A DNA stretch of 64,000 bases from Aminobacter sp. HY435 (GCF_027568395.1 NZ_JANKZL010000010.1:62001-126000); one strand, 5' to 3'. Shown: positions 1 to 9,352, numbered from the stretch's first letter. A program made the numbers and translations. The notes: a model not told the origin generated them from the letters alone.

Positions 1-872
1 AAGCCAAGCCCGCTCTCGAAGCGCGCCAGCCGGTGAAGATCGAGGCAACCATCCGCAACGTCGACCGCTCCGCCGGCGCGATGCTGTCGGGCGAAGTCGC
101 CAAGCGCTTCAAGCACAAGGGCCTGCGCGAGGACACGATTTCGGTGAAGCTGACCGGCACGGCCGGGCAGTCCTTCGGCGCGTTCCTGGCGCGCGGCGTG
201 TCGTTCGAGCTGGTCGGCGACGGCAACGACTATGTCGGCAAGGGCCTTTCGGGTGGCCGCATCGTCATCCGTCCGCCTGAGGATGCCAAGATCGTCGCTG
301 AGGAGTCGATCATCGTCGGCAATACCGTGCTCTACGGTGCGACCGAAGGCGAATGCTACTTCCGCGGCGTGGCCGGCGAACGTTTCGCCGTCCGCAACTC
401 GGGCGCGGTCACCGTCGTCGAAGGCGTGGGCGACCACGGCTGCGAGTACATGACGGGCGGCGTGGTGGTGGTCATCGGCAAGACGGGCCGCAACTTCGCG
501 GCGGGCATGTCTGGTGGCGTCGCCTACGTGCTCGACGAGGAAGGCGATTTTGCCGAACGCTGTAACATGGCGATGGTCGAACTCGAGCCGGTCCCCGAAG
601 AGGACGACATGCTGGAGAAGCTCCACCACCACGGTGGCGACATCGCCCACAAGGGCCGCGTCGACGTGTCGGGCGACATGACCCGCCACGACGAGGAGCG
701 CCTGGTGCAGCTGATTTCGAACCACATGCACTACACCGGTTCGACCCGCGCCAAGCAGATCCTCGACGACTGGGCGAGCTACCGACCCAAATTCCGCAAG
801 GTCATGCCGGTGGAGTACCGCCGCGCGCTGATCGAGATGGAGCGCATGCGGATGAACGTCGCGGCGGAATAG
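1..872 (+). CDS. gltB: Glutamate synthase (NADPH) large subunit, C-terminal part (5' cut by window edge)
   Basis: The reading frame is open from the window edge (codons in phase with position 3), so this is the tail of a gene that begins outside. The visible part is the GXGXG beta-helix domain of GltB, with repeated Gly-rich turns ([29 protein letters not shown]). This domain connects the synthase and FMN/Fe-S parts structurally in GOGAT. The last ~60 residues are the usual helical tail. gltD follows 119 bases downstream on the same strand, as in the classic gltBD operon that makes glutamate from glutamine and 2-oxoglutarate. The GTG at 33 that would open a shorter ORF is internal and not a start. 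Confidence 0.95.
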   Translation, partial: AKPALEARQPVKIEATIRNVDRSAGAMLSGEVAKRFKHKGLREDTISVKLTGTAGQSFGAFLARGVSFELVGDGNDYVGKGLSGGRIVIRPPEDAKIVAEESIIVGNTVLYGATEGECYFRGVAGERFAVRNSGAVTVVEGVGDHGCEYMTGGVVVVIGKTGRNFAAGMSGGVAYVLDEEGDFAERCNMAMVELEPVPEEDDMLEKLHHHGGDIAHKGRVDVSGDMTRHDEERLVQLISNHMHYTGSTRAKQILDDWASYRPKFRKVMPVEYRRALIEMERMRMNVAAE

Positions 873-991
873 CCGCGGCCATCCGGCCGGCGCGGCGCCT
901 GCAAGCGGGCGCCCGCCATCGCATGCTTCATTTGAAGTGGTGGAATTCTACGCCCGCGCCGAGCCGCCGGGCATGATTGACGAGAGTTACG

Positions 992-2446
992 ATGGGCAAG
1001 GTTACAGGTTTTCTCGAAATCGACCGGCAGGTGCACAAGTACCAGCCGGCCTCCGATCGCATCCGGCATTTCCGCGAGTTCACGCTGCCGATGTCGGACA
1101 AGGAAGTGGAAAAGCAGGCCGCGCGCTGCATGGATTGCGGCATTCCGTTCTGCCATGGCCCGACCGGCTGCCCGGTCCACAACCAGATCCCCGACTGGAA
1201 CGATCTGGTCTACAATGGCGACTGGGACAACGCGATCCGCAACCTGCACTCGACCAACAACTTTCCCGAGTTCACAGGCCGCATCTGCCCCGCGCCTTGC
1301 GAGGAAGCCTGCACGCTGAACCTCGAGGACATTCCGGTCGCGATCAAGACCGTCGAGCAGGCGATTGCCGAAAAGGCCTATGAGACCGGCTACGTCAGGC
1401 CCTATCCGCCGGAAACAAAGACCGGCAAGAAGGTTGCCATCATCGGCTCCGGCCCCGCCGGCATGGCGGCGGCGCAGCAACTCGGCCGCGCCGGGCATGA
1501 CGTCCATGTCTATGAGCGCGAGAGCCGTCCGGGCGGCCTGCTGCGCTTCGGCATCCCTGATTTCAAGATGGAGAAGCACTATATCGACCGCCGCGTCGAA
1601 CAGATGGCGGGCGAGGGCGTGAGCTTCCATTGCGGCGTCAATGTCGGCGTCGACAAGAAGGTCGAGGACCTGCTCGCCGAATATGACGCCGTGCTTTATT
1701 GCGGTGGCTCCGAGACGCCGCGCCCGGCCGGCATTCCCGGCAGCGACCTCCAGGGCGTCCACGACGCGATGCCCTATCTGGTCCAGCAGAACAAGCGCGT
1801 CGGCGGCGAAGACATCCAGTCGGTCGCCTGGCCATCCGAGGCGATCGTCGCAGGCGGACAGCACGTGGTCGTCGTCGGCGGTGGCGACACCGCTTCCGAC
1901 TGTGTTGGCACCGCGTTCCGCCAGGGCGCCGTGCGGGTGACCCAGCTCGACATCCGCCCGCAGCCGCCGGAGAAGGAAAACAAGCTCGCGGTGTGGCCCT
2001 ATTGGGCGACCAAGATGCGCACATCCTCGTCGCAGGCCGAGGGCGCGCAGCGGGAGTTCCAGGTGGCGACGCTCGAGTTCATCGGCGAAGAGGGCCAGCT
2101 GACCGGCGTGAAGTGCTGCGAAGTGGACGACAAGCGCAAGCCGATCCCGGGCACGGACTTCGTCATCCGCGCCGATCTCGCCTTCATCGCCATCGGCTTT
2201 GCCGGCCCGATCTCGGGCGGCGTGGTCAAGGAGCTGGAAGGCAAGCTCGACATCGCCACCGACAGCCGCCGCTCGAGCAATGTCACGGCCAACGATCTCG
2301 ACTACAAGACCAACATCGACAGGCTCTACGTCGCCGGCGACATTCGCCGCGGCCAGTCGCTGGTCGTCTGGGCGATCCGCGAAGGTCGCCAGGCCGCTCG
2401 CGCCATCGACGAGGTGCTGATGGGATCGAGCGTCCTGCCACGCTGA
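992..2446 (+). CDS. gltD: Glutamate synthase (NADPH) small subunit
   Basis: This is a full-length GltD (484 aa). The N-terminal Fe-S domain carries the cysteine motifs CMDCGIPFCHG and CPAPCEEAC. It is followed by an FAD-binding Rossmann fold (IIGSGPAGMAAAQQL) and an NADPH-binding fold (VVVGGGDTASDC), and near the C-terminus by the FAD-contacting LYVAGDIRRGQSLVVWAI stretch. The subunit passes electrons from NADPH to GltB. I place the start at ATG 992 (MGKVTGFLE); an in-frame TTG 15 bases upstream would give a slightly longer product and is less likely. The gene follows gltB and probably shares its transcript. The palindromic repeat cluster downstream may end that transcript. Confidence 0.96.
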   Translation: MGKVTGFLEIDRQVHKYQPASDRIRHFREFTLPMSDKEVEKQAARCMDCGIPFCHGPTGCPVHNQIPDWNDLVYNGDWDNAIRNLHSTNNFPEFTGRICPAPCEEACTLNLEDIPVAIKTVEQAIAEKAYETGYVRPYPPETKTGKKVAIIGSGPAGMAAAQQLGRAGHDVHVYERESRPGGLLRFGIPDFKMEKHYIDRRVEQMAGEGVSFHCGVNVGVDKKVEDLLAEYDAVLYCGGSETPRPAGIPGSDLQGVHDAMPYLVQQNKRVGGEDIQSVAWPSEAIVAGGQHVVVVGGGDTASDCVGTAFRQGAVRVTQLDIRPQPPEKENKLAVWPYWATKMRTSSSQAEGAQREFQVATLEFIGEEGQLTGVKCCEVDDKRKPIPGTDFVIRADLAFIAIGFAGPISGGVVKELEGKLDIATDSRRSSNVTANDLDYKTNIDRLYVAGDIRRGQSLVVWAIREGRQAARAIDEVLMGSSVLPR

Positions 2447-2456
2447 CGGTAAAGCG

Positions 2457-2866
2457 GGTGCATCCTTCGAGGCTCGCCCGCTGACGTCCTGCATGGCCCG
2501 GCAGATTTTGGGGGCTCGCACCTCAGGATAAGGACCGTTTGCGCAAACGGCCCTTATCCTGAGGTGCGGGTCCTTCGTCTTTCATCCATGTAAGTGCGTC
2601 CTTCGAGGCTCGCCCATCGACCTCCTCCATGGCTCGGCTTGATTGTGCAGGCTCGCACCTCAGGATGAGGACCCGTGGCGCAAGCGACTCCCATTTTGAG
2701 GTGTGAGCCTTTCATTTTGAAAGCGCGCCGCTTCATCTTAAAGAAGAAGCACCGCAGACATTGAGAGGGGGCCGCAAGCGCAAACAGTCCTCATCCTGAG
2801 GTGCGAGCCCCCATTGCGGTCCCGGACCTGGACCGAACCTCTGCGGGCGAGCCTCGAAGGACGCAC
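2457..2866. repeat. Cluster of rhizobial mosaic intergenic repeats (RIME-like)
   Basis: This 428-base gene-free gap between gltD and the DUF459 gene is filled by repeats. The module (G)TGC(G/A)TCCTTCGAGGCTC starts near 2458 and 2594 and recurs inverted at 2845-2866. The module CACCTCAGGAT(A/G)AGGA occurs near 2519 and 2653, and its reverse complement near 2552 and 2789. The modules pair head to head into palindromes. Such mosaic elements are known from Rhizobium, Mesorhizobium and Bradyrhizobium intergenic regions. I see no coding sequence here. Confidence 0.85.
2519..2566. terminator. Near-perfect 48-base palindrome after gltD
   Basis: The left arm begins CACCTCAGGATAAGG and the right arm ends CCTTATCCTGAGGTG. 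The inner arms CCGTTTGC/GCAAACGG leave one A/C mismatch, so the element is essentially one 48-base palindrome. It lies 72 bases after the gltD stop and would fold into a very stable hairpin in RNA from either strand. There is no T-run, so termination or mRNA-end protection is an inference. Confidence 0.6.
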
Positions 2867-2874
2867 AACCGATG

Positions 2875-4125
2875 TCAGCGCTTGATGGCGGTCGTGGTCT
2901 CGGAGGCTGCAGACGGAGGCAGCTTCTTGGGCGGCCACGAAAAATCGTCGATGCGACCGGCCGGAGCCTTGGGCGCGATGCCTTCGACCACCAGCTTCTC
3001 GCCTGGTGAATTGGGCTCGGTCTTCGCGGTCGTCGTCTGGGCGCCCATCAGCTCGGTGCCGCCGTCGAGTTCGGGATCCGACAGCGAGACCGGAACGGTG
3101 CGGTCGATGTTGACGGGCACGTTGAGCTCGCCGGGGGTCGCCTGCGGCAGGCTTGCGGGCACGACTGTCTCGGTGCCTTGCGGCCCGATGCCAAGCAGCT
3201 TGTTCAGCGGTTTTTCGGCATAGAAGGCAAGCTTGCGCTTTCCGGCCTTGGTGACGTTGATACCGTCGTCGGAGCGAAGCCGGACCGGCTGGCCGTTGAT
3301 GTCGGGGCCGCTGGTGACGAAGGCGCCGCTCTCGTCGACGAAGCCGTCCCAGACATCGACGAATTCGCTGCCGGCAGTCTCCGTCGCGGCGCGATAGATG
3401 TCGTTGAAGGCTAGCATGTCGGTCGTCATCTTCGATGACTTGAAGGCGGGCATGCCGACCCAGAGGAACGGCACCTTGGCGTCGGCGATCGTCTTGGCCA
3501 GCTTTTCGGTGCGCGCGGTGTATTCCCTGGTCCAGGCCGGGCTCATCGACGGCTCGCGATTGTCGCCGACGCGCATCTGCTGGCGGTCGTTGGAGCCCAT
3601 CATGATGATGACGGCGGCAGGCTTCTCCTGCTCGATCAGGATCTTGGCCTGCTCGGGCCAGTTGAAATAGTCTTCGCGGACAAAGCCCGAGGAGCCGCTG
3701 GTCTTGTCGACGATGCGCACCTTGGCGTTTTCTGCGAACACCGTGGTCAGGCCTTCCGCAATGCCGGCGCCGAGGAAGTCGCCAATGACCAGCACGACGC
3801 GCGCGTCCGGCAGCTTCTCGACCACAGGTATGGCAGGTTCGGCAGGCCTGGCGACATTGCCGATGGCGGCATTGGGCTTGCGCGGCTTCTTGCGCAGCTT
3901 GCGCGGCTTGGCCCTTGGCTCATCGAGAATGTAGGGATCGACGCGCGGTTCGCGGCGCGGCATGAACAGGTCGCGCAGCGACCAGCGCCGCAAGATGCCC
4001 TCCTGGGCCATTGCCGGGGAGGGCATGGTGCTCGCAATGGCGGTCAATGCGACCGCCGCCGCGACAAGCGGCATCATCAGGCGCAGTGCGACTTTGTTCG
4101 AACGACGCGACGATGCCAACCGCAA
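2875..4125 (-). CDS. DUF459 SGNH-hydrolase-like secreted protein, probably lacking the Ser/His catalytic residues
   Basis: The 416-aa protein has an N-terminal signal peptide (hydrophobic ~17-40, cleavage likely after AMA), a basic Arg/Lys/Pro linker (~50-95), an SGNH/GDSL-type fold (~108-310) and a Pro/Thr-rich tail. Block I reads GDFLGAG (residues 115-121) where SGNH enzymes have GDS, and block V reads DGINVTKAG (287-295) where the catalytic His is expected. Block III (MGSNDR) is intact. The family is annotated DUF459 and is thought to act in the periplasm on cell-envelope glycans. With Phe and Asn replacing Ser and His, this copy may be non-catalytic or work differently. It may share direction and transcript with the lytic transglycosylase upstream (gap 10 bases). 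Confidence 0.85.
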   Translation of the reverse strand: MRLASSRRSNKVALRLMMPLVAAAVALTAIASTMPSPAMAQEGILRRWSLRDLFMPRREPRVDPYILDEPRAKPRKLRKKPRKPNAAIGNVARPAEPAIPVVEKLPDARVVLVIGDFLGAGIAEGLTTVFAENAKVRIVDKTSGSSGFVREDYFNWPEQAKILIEQEKPAAVIIMMGSNDRQQMRVGDNREPSMSPAWTREYTARTEKLAKTIADAKVPFLWVGMPAFKSSKMTTDMLAFNDIYRAATETAGSEFVDVWDGFVDESGAFVTSGPDINGQPVRLRSDDGINVTKAGKRKLAFYAEKPLNKLLGIGPQGTETVVPASLPQATPGELNVPVNIDRTVPVSLSDPELDGGTELMGAQTTTAKTEPNSPGEKLVVEGIAPKAPAGRIDDFSWPPKKLPPSAASETTTAIKR

Positions 4126-4135
4126 CCTCCGATTG

Positions 4136-5362
4136 CTAATTACGCCTCAGCCATTTGAGCACTTCCATGCTCGGATGGCCGTCCTGCGTCAAGCCCAACT
4201 GGGCCTGGAATGTCTTGATTGCCGAGCGCGAACCCTCGCCAATCTTGCCATCGGCCTTGCCGTCGTAATAGCCATGCGCCGACAGCCGCTTCTGCAACTC
4301 CTGCTTTTCTTCGAAGCTGAGCTTGGTGAAGGGCCGCTTCCAGTCCTGCACCAGCCCGCCATATCCGGCGATCTCGTCGGCGAGCAGGCCGACGGCGAGG
4401 GCGTATTTGTCAGCGTTGTTGTAGCGCTTGATGACCTGGAAGTTCTTGGTCATCAGGAAGGCGGGGCCGCCACGGCCGTCTGGCACCTTTAGCGTGGCGA
4501 CATCCGATCCGCGCTTGAACGACTTGCCATTGGCGCGTTCGACACCGAGCGAAGCCCACTTGTCGAGCGTGAGCGAGCCCGACGGGAATTTGCGGCCTTC
4601 CGGCAGCACGACCTCGTAGCCCCAGGTCTTGCCAGCCTGCCAACCATTCTTCCTGAGCAGGTTGGCAGCGGTTGCCAGCGCATCCGGCACCGAGTTCCAG
4701 ATGTCGCGGCGGCCATTGCCATCCGCGTCTACGGCATAGGCCTGGTAGCTGGTCGGGATGAACTGGGTGTGACCCATCGCGCCGGCCCACGAACCCACGA
4801 GGTGGCTTTCGTCGATGTCGCCACGCTGCAGGATCTTGAGCGCGGCGATCAGCTGGGTCCGGGCAAACTTGGCGCGGCGCTGGTCGCCATAGGCGAGGGT
4901 TGCCAGCGAACGCACGACATTGCGCATCACCTTGTCGTTCTTGAGAATTTCGCCGTAGTTCGATTCCATCGACCAGATGGCGAGCAGGACATAGCGATCG
5001 ACGCCGTAGCTGGCCTCGATGCGGTCGAGCCACGGCTTCCACTTGCGCGCCATCTCACGGCCGACCGCAATCGACTGGTCGTGCACGCGGTTGTCGAAAT
5101 AATCCCAGACAGGGGCGGTAAATTCCGGCTGGAAGCGTGCCTTTTCAAGCACTTCCGGATCGGCTGAGGTTACGCCGCGAAAGGCGCGGTCGTAGGTCGA
5201 GCCGGAGATTCCGTTGTCGGCGGCAACCGAGCGGAAACTTGCGACCCAGCGCTGGAAACCGGCTTCGGCGGCCGCAGGGCCGGCCGGAAGCATAAGGGCG
5301 AGCGACAGGCCTGCGATTGCGGCTACGCTTGCCAGGCTTTGGGCGGTCTTGCGAAGGGGCAT
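4136..5362 (-). CDS. MltB-family lytic murein transglycosylase with peptidoglycan-binding domain
   Basis: The start chosen is ATG 5362 (MPLRKTAQS), which has AAGGAGG just upstream; an in-frame ATG 36 bases earlier lacks this. Of 408 aa, ~1-33 is a signal peptide ending in AAAEA, and ~35-325 is the SLT_2/MltB domain. The catalytic Glu lies in WSMESNYGE and the substrate-binding stretch is GSWAGAMGHTQFIPTSY. A C-terminal PG_binding_1 domain (KLSFEEKQELQKRLSAHGYY onward) follows. It cleaves the MurNAc-GlcNAc bond to 1,6-anhydro products in the periplasm. The DUF459 gene follows 10 bases later, so the two probably form an envelope operon. Confidence 0.93.
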   Translation of the reverse strand: MPLRKTAQSLASVAAIAGLSLALMLPAGPAAAEAGFQRWVASFRSVAADNGISGSTYDRAFRGVTSADPEVLEKARFQPEFTAPVWDYFDNRVHDQSIAVGREMARKWKPWLDRIEASYGVDRYVLLAIWSMESNYGEILKNDKVMRNVVRSLATLAYGDQRRAKFARTQLIAALKILQRGDIDESHLVGSWAGAMGHTQFIPTSYQAYAVDADGNGRRDIWNSVPDALATAANLLRKNGWQAGKTWGYEVVLPEGRKFPSGSLTLDKWASLGVERANGKSFKRGSDVATLKVPDGRGGPAFLMTKNFQVIKRYNNADKYALAVGLLADEIAGYGGLVQDWKRPFTKLSFEEKQELQKRLSAHGYYDGKADGKIGEGSRSAIKTFQAQLGLTQDGHPSMEVLKWLRRN

Positions 5363-5608
5363 TCTTTCCTCCTTGGAGAGATCAGAAAGTCGATTCATCG
5401 CCGATGCCGGTTATCAATCAGTTTACCATAGACCCCCAGGGGAGTGAAAAGCGGTGTCTGGATTGTTCCCCGACTGGCCGAGACAATCAAGATCGCGTGA
5501 TCACCGGTCTTGCCGCTGGACGCTAAATATGTGAACGCATTCCGTAATCATCAATTCGGGCATGACATTGTCGGCGCCCGATAGCCAGAATCATCGGACG
5601 ACCGCGCA

Positions 5609-6496
5609 ATGAAGAGAGTTCGCAAGGCAGTGTTTCCCGTCGCAGGCCTGGGCACCCGCTTTCTGCCGGCCACGAAGTCGATTCCCAAGGAAATGCTGAC
5701 CGTGGTCGACCGCCCGGTCATCCAGTATGTCGTCGACGAGGCGCGCGAGGCAGGCATCGAGCATTTCATCTTCGTCACCGGTCGCAACAAGGCGGTGATC
5801 GAGGACCATTTCGACGTCCAGTTCGAGCTTTACGATACGCTCGCCCAGCGCGGCAAAGGCGAGCAGCTCGAGCGGCTGCAGAAGCTGCAGCCGGCACCGG
5901 GACAGACATCGTTCACGCGCCAGCAGGTGCCGCTCGGCCTTGGCCACGCGGTCTGGTGCGCGCGCGAACTGGTCGGCGACGAGCCGTTCGCCTTGCTGTT
6001 GCCGGACATGATCATGCAGTCCGAGAAGAGTTGCATGCGCGAGATGGTCGAACTCTACGCCGAGACGGGCAACAACATCATCGCCGTGCAGGAGTGCGAT
6101 CCGGCGGAAGCGCACAAGTATGGCATAGTCGGCCAGGGCAAGTCGGTCCATACCGGCTTCGAAATCGAAGGCATGATCGAGAAGCCCAAGCAAGGCACTG
6201 CGCCGTCGAACCTCTACATCAATGGCCGCTACATCCTGCAGCCGGAAATCTTCGATATCCTGGCCAAGCAGGAGCGCGGCGCGGGTGACGAGATCCAGCT
6301 TACCGACGCGATGCTGAAGCTCGAGAAGAAGCAGTCCTTCTACGGCTACCACTATCGTGGCCGTACGTTCGATTGCGGTTCGCCGGAGGGCTTTGTCGAG
6401 GCCAATGTGGCGTTCGCCCTGTCGCGCTCGGACATCAACGAACGCATGGCCGATGTCATCGAAGGCCTGCTGCGGGAGATGAAGCCCGCCCGCTGA
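5609..6496 (+). CDS. galU: UTP--glucose-1-phosphate uridylyltransferase
   Basis: This 295-aa protein carries the nucleotidyltransferase signature near its N-terminus ([20 protein letters not shown]), the metal-binding DMI in LLLPDMIMQ, and GalU hallmarks such as [10 protein letters not shown] and the [14 protein letters not shown] tail. It makes UDP-glucose in the cytosol for exopolysaccharide, cyclic glucan and LPS synthesis. It is monocistronic: the divergent lytic transglycosylase lies upstream and the cobalamin riboswitch begins about 70 bases downstream. Confidence 0.96.
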   Translation: MKRVRKAVFPVAGLGTRFLPATKSIPKEMLTVVDRPVIQYVVDEAREAGIEHFIFVTGRNKAVIEDHFDVQFELYDTLAQRGKGEQLERLQKLQPAPGQTSFTRQQVPLGLGHAVWCARELVGDEPFALLLPDMIMQSEKSCMREMVELYAETGNNIIAVQECDPAEAHKYGIVGQGKSVHTGFEIEGMIEKPKQGTAPSNLYINGRYILQPEIFDILAKQERGAGDEIQLTDAMLKLEKKQSFYGYHYRGRTFDCGSPEGFVEANVAFALSRSDINERMADVIEGLLREMKPAR

Positions 6497-6564
6497 TGTC
6501 GCCGGCGCGCCAGTTCGCGGCGCGCCGTGCTGTAGCCTTGAAGGCCGGCACGCTGTAGAAAGAC

Positions 6565-6720
6565 GTCTGCCAGGTGCCCGCAGCGATGCGGGAGAATCGG
6601 GAACACGGTGCAAATCCGTGGCGTGCCCAACGCTGTATGAGGGACCGTATCGGCATAAGCCACTGCGATGAGCGGGAAGGCGCCGGTGCGGGTTGAACTC
6701 AAGCCAGAAGACCGGCCCGG
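6565..6720 (+). promoter_or_regulatory. Cobalamin (AdoCbl) riboswitch
   Basis: The stretch has the conserved blocks of the cobalamin riboswitch in order: CAGGTGCCC with GGGAGAATCGGGAA, then GGTGCAAATCCGTGGCGTGCCC, a GCATAAGCCACTG segment and the closing AAGCCAGAAGACCGGCC box at about 6701-6717. It ends ~65 bases before the bluB start, so it controls a B12 gene. The sequence CGATGAGCGGGAAGGCGCC between the last two blocks fits the usual variable arm. Boundaries are approximate. Confidence 0.93.
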
Positions 6721-6782
6721 CAGAAATGGTCCACCGCATGGTCAGGCGGAGGGACGCCGTTTCGATCGCAAGGGGACACGCG

Positions 6783-7505
6783 ATGCCGGCTGCCAATGAC
6801 ACATGCACGCATGATTTTGCGCCTGAAGCCCAAGACGCGGTTTACCGCGCCATCTTCACGCGCCGCGACGTGCGCAGCCATTTTTTGCCTGACCCGATCG
6901 ACGATGCCGTGTTGGCGCGGCTATTGATGGCGGCGCATCACGCGCCCTCGGTCGGTTTCATGCAACCGTGGAACTTCATCGTCATTCGCGATGGCGAACG
7001 GCGCGCGCAGGTGCGCAAGCTGTTCCTCGCCGCCCGCGAAATCGAACTGCCGCAAATTGCCGGGGAGCGGCAGGCGCTGTATCGCAAGCTCAAGCTCGAG
7101 GGCATCTGCGAAAGCCCGCTCAACCTCGTCGTCACCTGCGATCGCAGCCGCACGCAGACCTCCCCGCTGGGGCGCTGGCACAATCCCGAGATGGACTTGT
7201 TCAGCACTGTTTGCGCGGTTCAGAATTTCTGGCTGGCGGCGCGCGCCGAGGGGATCGGCGTCGGCTGGGTCAGCATTCTCGACAGGGAAGCGTTGAAACA
7301 ATTGCTGGCCATTCCCGCGCATGTCGTCCCGGTGGCCTATCTTTGCGTCGGCCATGTCAGTGAATTCGCGCCCAAACCCGACCTCGAAAAGCATGGCTGG
7401 GGCCACCGCCTGCCATTGGGCGACCTGATCATGAGCGAAGTCTATGCGGGTTCGGGGGAGGAGGCCCTGAAGCGGCTTGCCACGGCCAACCCGGCTGCAG
7501 GCTAG
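6783..7505 (+). CDS. bluB: 5,6-dimethylbenzimidazole synthase
   Basis: A nitroreductase-fold protein of 240 aa. It has the FMN-binding FTRRDVRSHF near the N-terminus, HHAPSVGFMQPWNF, and the BluB-typical CDRSRT and GRWHNPEMDLFST stretches. BluB breaks down reduced FMN with O2 to make DMB, the lower ligand of B12. I place the start at ATG 6783 (MPAANDTC), preceded by AAGGGG; longer ORF starts at 6693 lie inside or against the riboswitch. The 3' end overlaps the convergent barrel-protein gene by 4 bases. Regulation by the upstream riboswitch is expected: high AdoCbl shuts the gene off. Confidence 0.95.
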   Translation: MPAANDTCTHDFAPEAQDAVYRAIFTRRDVRSHFLPDPIDDAVLARLLMAAHHAPSVGFMQPWNFIVIRDGERRAQVRKLFLAAREIELPQIAGERQALYRKLKLEGICESPLNLVVTCDRSRTQTSPLGRWHNPEMDLFSTVCAVQNFWLAARAEGIGVGWVSILDREALKQLLAIPAHVVPVAYLCVGHVSEFAPKPDLEKHGWGHRLPLGDLIMSEVYAGSGEEALKRLATANPAAG

Positions 7506-9205
7506 CGCTGCACCTTCAGTCCCAGGAAAACGCTGTTGGTCTTGCTGTCGCGGTCGGGCAAGGTGCTGTCGAACGTCTCGTGGCGCAGCCTGCCGGTCAG
7601 GCCGGCGTAGCGGTTGAGCCACCAGGTCAGGCCTGCTTCGGCGCTGAGCCGCAACTCGTGATCGCTTGAGCTGGCATAGTCGCGCCAGCCGGCGCCTGCC
7701 GCGACGAAGCCGGTGAGATTGGCGCGTAGCTGGCGCTCGACGCTGAGGCGCCCGGTGTAGAGCACGGAGCCGCTGTCGCCGGGCGTGGTCGAACCTTCGA
7801 CATAGGTTTCGCCGGTGAGGCCAATGATCGTGCCGCGCATCGGCGACCACTTGAGGTCGGCTGCGATGGTCGCGGCGGAAACCGGAGCGAGGCGGTCGTC
7901 GTCGAATTTCTCCGAGATCCAGCCGGCGGAGAGTTCGCCGCCGAATTTCTCGCCCATGTCGATCTCGACGCCGGCGCGCGCGCCGACGCGGTTTGACGAG
8001 CGTTCGAAACCGGCAGTGTCGAGCCGCAGTTCATAAATCCTGCGGCCGAACTCGACCTCGCCGAACGGGGTCAGCGCCGGCGATACTTCGTAGCCGGCGC
8101 GGAAGCGGCCGGTATAGAGCGTCGAGTTGCGGTCCTTCTGGGACAGCGTGCCGCCATCCGACAGGTCGGCATCGCCGTAGCTTTCCCTGACCGCCTCGCC
8201 GACGACGCCGAAGCGGAACTTGCCGACATCCTTTTCCAGCCCGAGTTCGCCTTCGACGGTCTGCAGGGTGGGGCGTTCGGCAGTGCCGGTGATGACCACC
8301 GGCGAACTGGCCGATTCCGGGCGCACATTGTAGCCGAGCCGGGCAATCGCGCGCAGGCTTTCGGCGAGATCGAGCTCAAGCCGCCCGTCAATGCCGCCGG
8401 TGACGTCCTGGATGTCCTGTCCTGAGACGGATTTGCGGAAGTTTCCGTAGGCGTCGATGGTCGCCGAATGGCTTTCCCAGTCGGACGCGGCGTTCAGGCG
8501 CAGCGAGGTTTCCGACAGAACCGCCGACTTGCCGTCACTGCTCGAATCGGCGTTCGAGGTGGCTTCCACGCCTTGCTCGAGCGTCGGTTTGAGGGTGAAC
8601 GTACCAAAGCGAATGCCGGTCGGGGCGAAGGGGTTTTCTTCGGGCAAAGGCTGGCGGCCCTCGATGGCACGCTGGCGTGCGGCATCCGGACCATTTTCCG
8701 GCAGCGTCGCTGAATCCACAGTCCCCTGGCGAACGGTGCCGGTCGTCATGTCGTCGGCAGGCGTTTCCGCGCCTGGGCGGATGGCCGTCGCTGACGCGCG
8801 TGGCCGGGCCTGCGCCTTCCGCCTTTCCTCGGCGCGCTGGCGGGCGGTGGTAGGCGCAGTGGCGCGCATCGGCGCGGCGTCGCCAAAAGCGTCGTCCGCG
8901 TTCGGCGGTTCGCTGAAAAGGTCCGCGGTCGCAGCATCTTGGGCGGGCACTGCGCCCGGGCTGGCCGGTTCGTAGGTGGACTGGTCCCGTGCGGCAGCCT
9001 CCGCCGGCTGAGCTGCGGCCTGGCCCCTGCGCTTCAGCACAGATGTGCTCGCGTCGGTCTCGGCAACGGCGCCGCGAAGGCCCGCCTGCTGCGCATGCAC
9101 GGGCAATGCGAACAACAGCGCCGCCGCGCTCGCCGTCGCCAGCAAGACGCAGATACGCGCACCCTCAAGGTGCCTTGTTCGCTCTCCCGAGATGCGCGCC
9201 ATCAT
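7502..9205 (-). CDS. Outer-membrane beta-barrel protein with disordered N-terminal region
   Basis: The start is one of two adjacent ATGs (9205/9202). The 567-aa product has a signal peptide (LLATASAAALLFALPVHAQQ), an Ala/Pro/Arg-rich low-complexity region to about residue 190, then a ~370-aa barrel with alternating hydrophobic strands and aromatic girdles, ending in FLGLKVQR. It fits the BBP2_2/OMP_b-brl families of rhizobial outer-membrane proteins. The specific function is unknown. It is divergent from kdsD and shares a 147-base promoter region containing a CtrA-like 8-mer. A longer ORF reading through to 10378 on this strand is only the antisense shadow of kdsD. Confidence 0.85.
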   Translation of the reverse strand: MMARISGERTRHLEGARICVLLATASAAALLFALPVHAQQAGLRGAVAETDASTSVLKRRGQAAAQPAEAAARDQSTYEPASPGAVPAQDAATADLFSEPPNADDAFGDAAPMRATAPTTARQRAEERRKAQARPRASATAIRPGAETPADDMTTGTVRQGTVDSATLPENGPDAARQRAIEGRQPLPEENPFAPTGIRFGTFTLKPTLEQGVEATSNADSSSDGKSAVLSETSLRLNAASDWESHSATIDAYGNFRKSVSGQDIQDVTGGIDGRLELDLAESLRAIARLGYNVRPESASSPVVITGTAERPTLQTVEGELGLEKDVGKFRFGVVGEAVRESYGDADLSDGGTLSQKDRNSTLYTGRFRAGYEVSPALTPFGEVEFGRRIYELRLDTAGFERSSNRVGARAGVEIDMGEKFGGELSAGWISEKFDDDRLAPVSAATIAADLKWSPMRGTIIGLTGETYVEGSTTPGDSGSVLYTGRLSVERQLRANLTGFVAAGAGWRDYASSSDHELRLSAEAGLTWWLNRYAGLTGRLRHETFDSTLPDRDSKTNSVFLGLKVQR

Positions 9206-9259
9206 CACCACTGCTTCGCCGACGCAAGGCGCGTCGTGCTTAGCAACTGGTAAATGGCC

Positions 9260-9267
9260 ATGGTTAA
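9260..9267. promoter_or_regulatory. CtrA-like 8-mer between barrel-protein gene and kdsD
   Basis: ATGGTTAA, the reverse complement of TTAACCAT, sits in the 147-base divergent intergenic region, 55 bases from the barrel gene start and 86 from kdsD. TTAACCAT is a half-site motif reported for the cell-cycle regulator CtrA in Caulobacter. Function here is inferred from motif and position only. Confidence 0.4.
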
Positions 9268-9352
9268 TGGAGTGTTTAGCTGGGCGGCGGACAGGTCGCG
9301 GAACGGGGGATATTGATGGACAGGCGGCCTGCGAAGCGCTAACGCATGCGCC

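Noticed and set aside
779-2521. A 580-codon antisense frame over gltD
   Set aside because: It is opposite a clear gltD with Fe-S and nucleotide-binding motifs; the antisense product has no recognisable domain.
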